Assembly (NCBI GenBank): GCA_913045415.1
Contig: CAJWPW010000071.1
Span: 1 to 6,274, forward strand
Direction of reading: 5' to 3'
Length of the DNA: 6,274 nucleotides
From: an uncultured Fidelibacterota bacterium
Lineage (GTDB): Bacteria > Marinisomatota > Marinisomatia > Marinisomatales > UBA1611
The notes under the pieces were generated by a model. The model worked only from the letters and a program-made list of their open reading frames with translations, had not been told where the DNA came from and did no database searches. Positions within the stretch are counted from its first letter, which is position 1, and the number at the start of each line of letters is the position of its first letter. The position numbers and the translations under genes were made by a program. This document shows positions 6,223-6,274 of the stretch, piece by piece.

Positions 6223-6274
6223 CAAATTTTAGAGAGTGAAACGGGATAATTCAAATGGTCAATTTTGTTGTTTT

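Noticed and set aside
6226..6274. TTGACC (bases 6262-6257) as a -35 box for the 356-aa gene
   Set aside because: No acceptable -10 box lies 16-18 bases downstream, and the upstream context is cut by the window edge.

Overview
All four genes in this window lie on the minus strand, so it reads from high coordinates to low: an exported YD-repeat-like protein, a membrane-anchored Gly/Tyr/Asn repeat protein, a very large exported MORN-variant (YwqK-type) repeat protein, and the N-terminal 362 residues of pyruvate phosphate dikinase (PPDK), which runs off the left edge. Coding density is high. The gaps are 44, 136 and 46 bases, and no stretch over 300 bases lacks a gene. I see no RNA genes, insertion sequences or CRISPR array.

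The organism is a bacterium: there are Shine-Dalgarno sequences before three of the four genes and bacterial signal peptides. The moderately AT-rich DNA, the exported proteins built of tandem beta-type repeats, and an Asp-rich 'NGVWD' insert suggest an uncultured marine lineage of the FCB type, for example Neomarinimicrobiota (SAR406). That placement is an impression from style, not from a marker gene.

Region by region (minus strand): 6222-5152 encodes a 356-residue probable lipoprotein or secreted protein with scattered Y-x-Y-D-x-x-G motifs. 5107-4286 encodes a 273-residue protein with an N-terminal membrane anchor and ten 18-23-residue repeats in a higher-order pattern. 4285-4150 is the longest gap and holds a promoter-like element and a hairpin. 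4149-1135 encodes a 1004-residue secreted protein with about 33 Trp-rich repeats of about 24 residues, interrupted by two copies of a 56-residue module and one Asp-rich, possibly calcium-binding, insert. 1088 to the left edge is PPDK, a central carbon enzyme linking pyruvate and phosphoenolpyruvate.

The three upstream genes share a theme: each is exported or anchored and is made almost wholly of a different tandem repeat with no recognisable catalytic domain. The close spacing of the first two suggests co-transcription. The third may have its own promoter. PPDK is probably a housekeeping neighbour, although the 46-base gap leaves read-through possible. I do not recognise a described system made of these three proteins. 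A surface or envelope role is the most economical inference and nothing more specific is supported.
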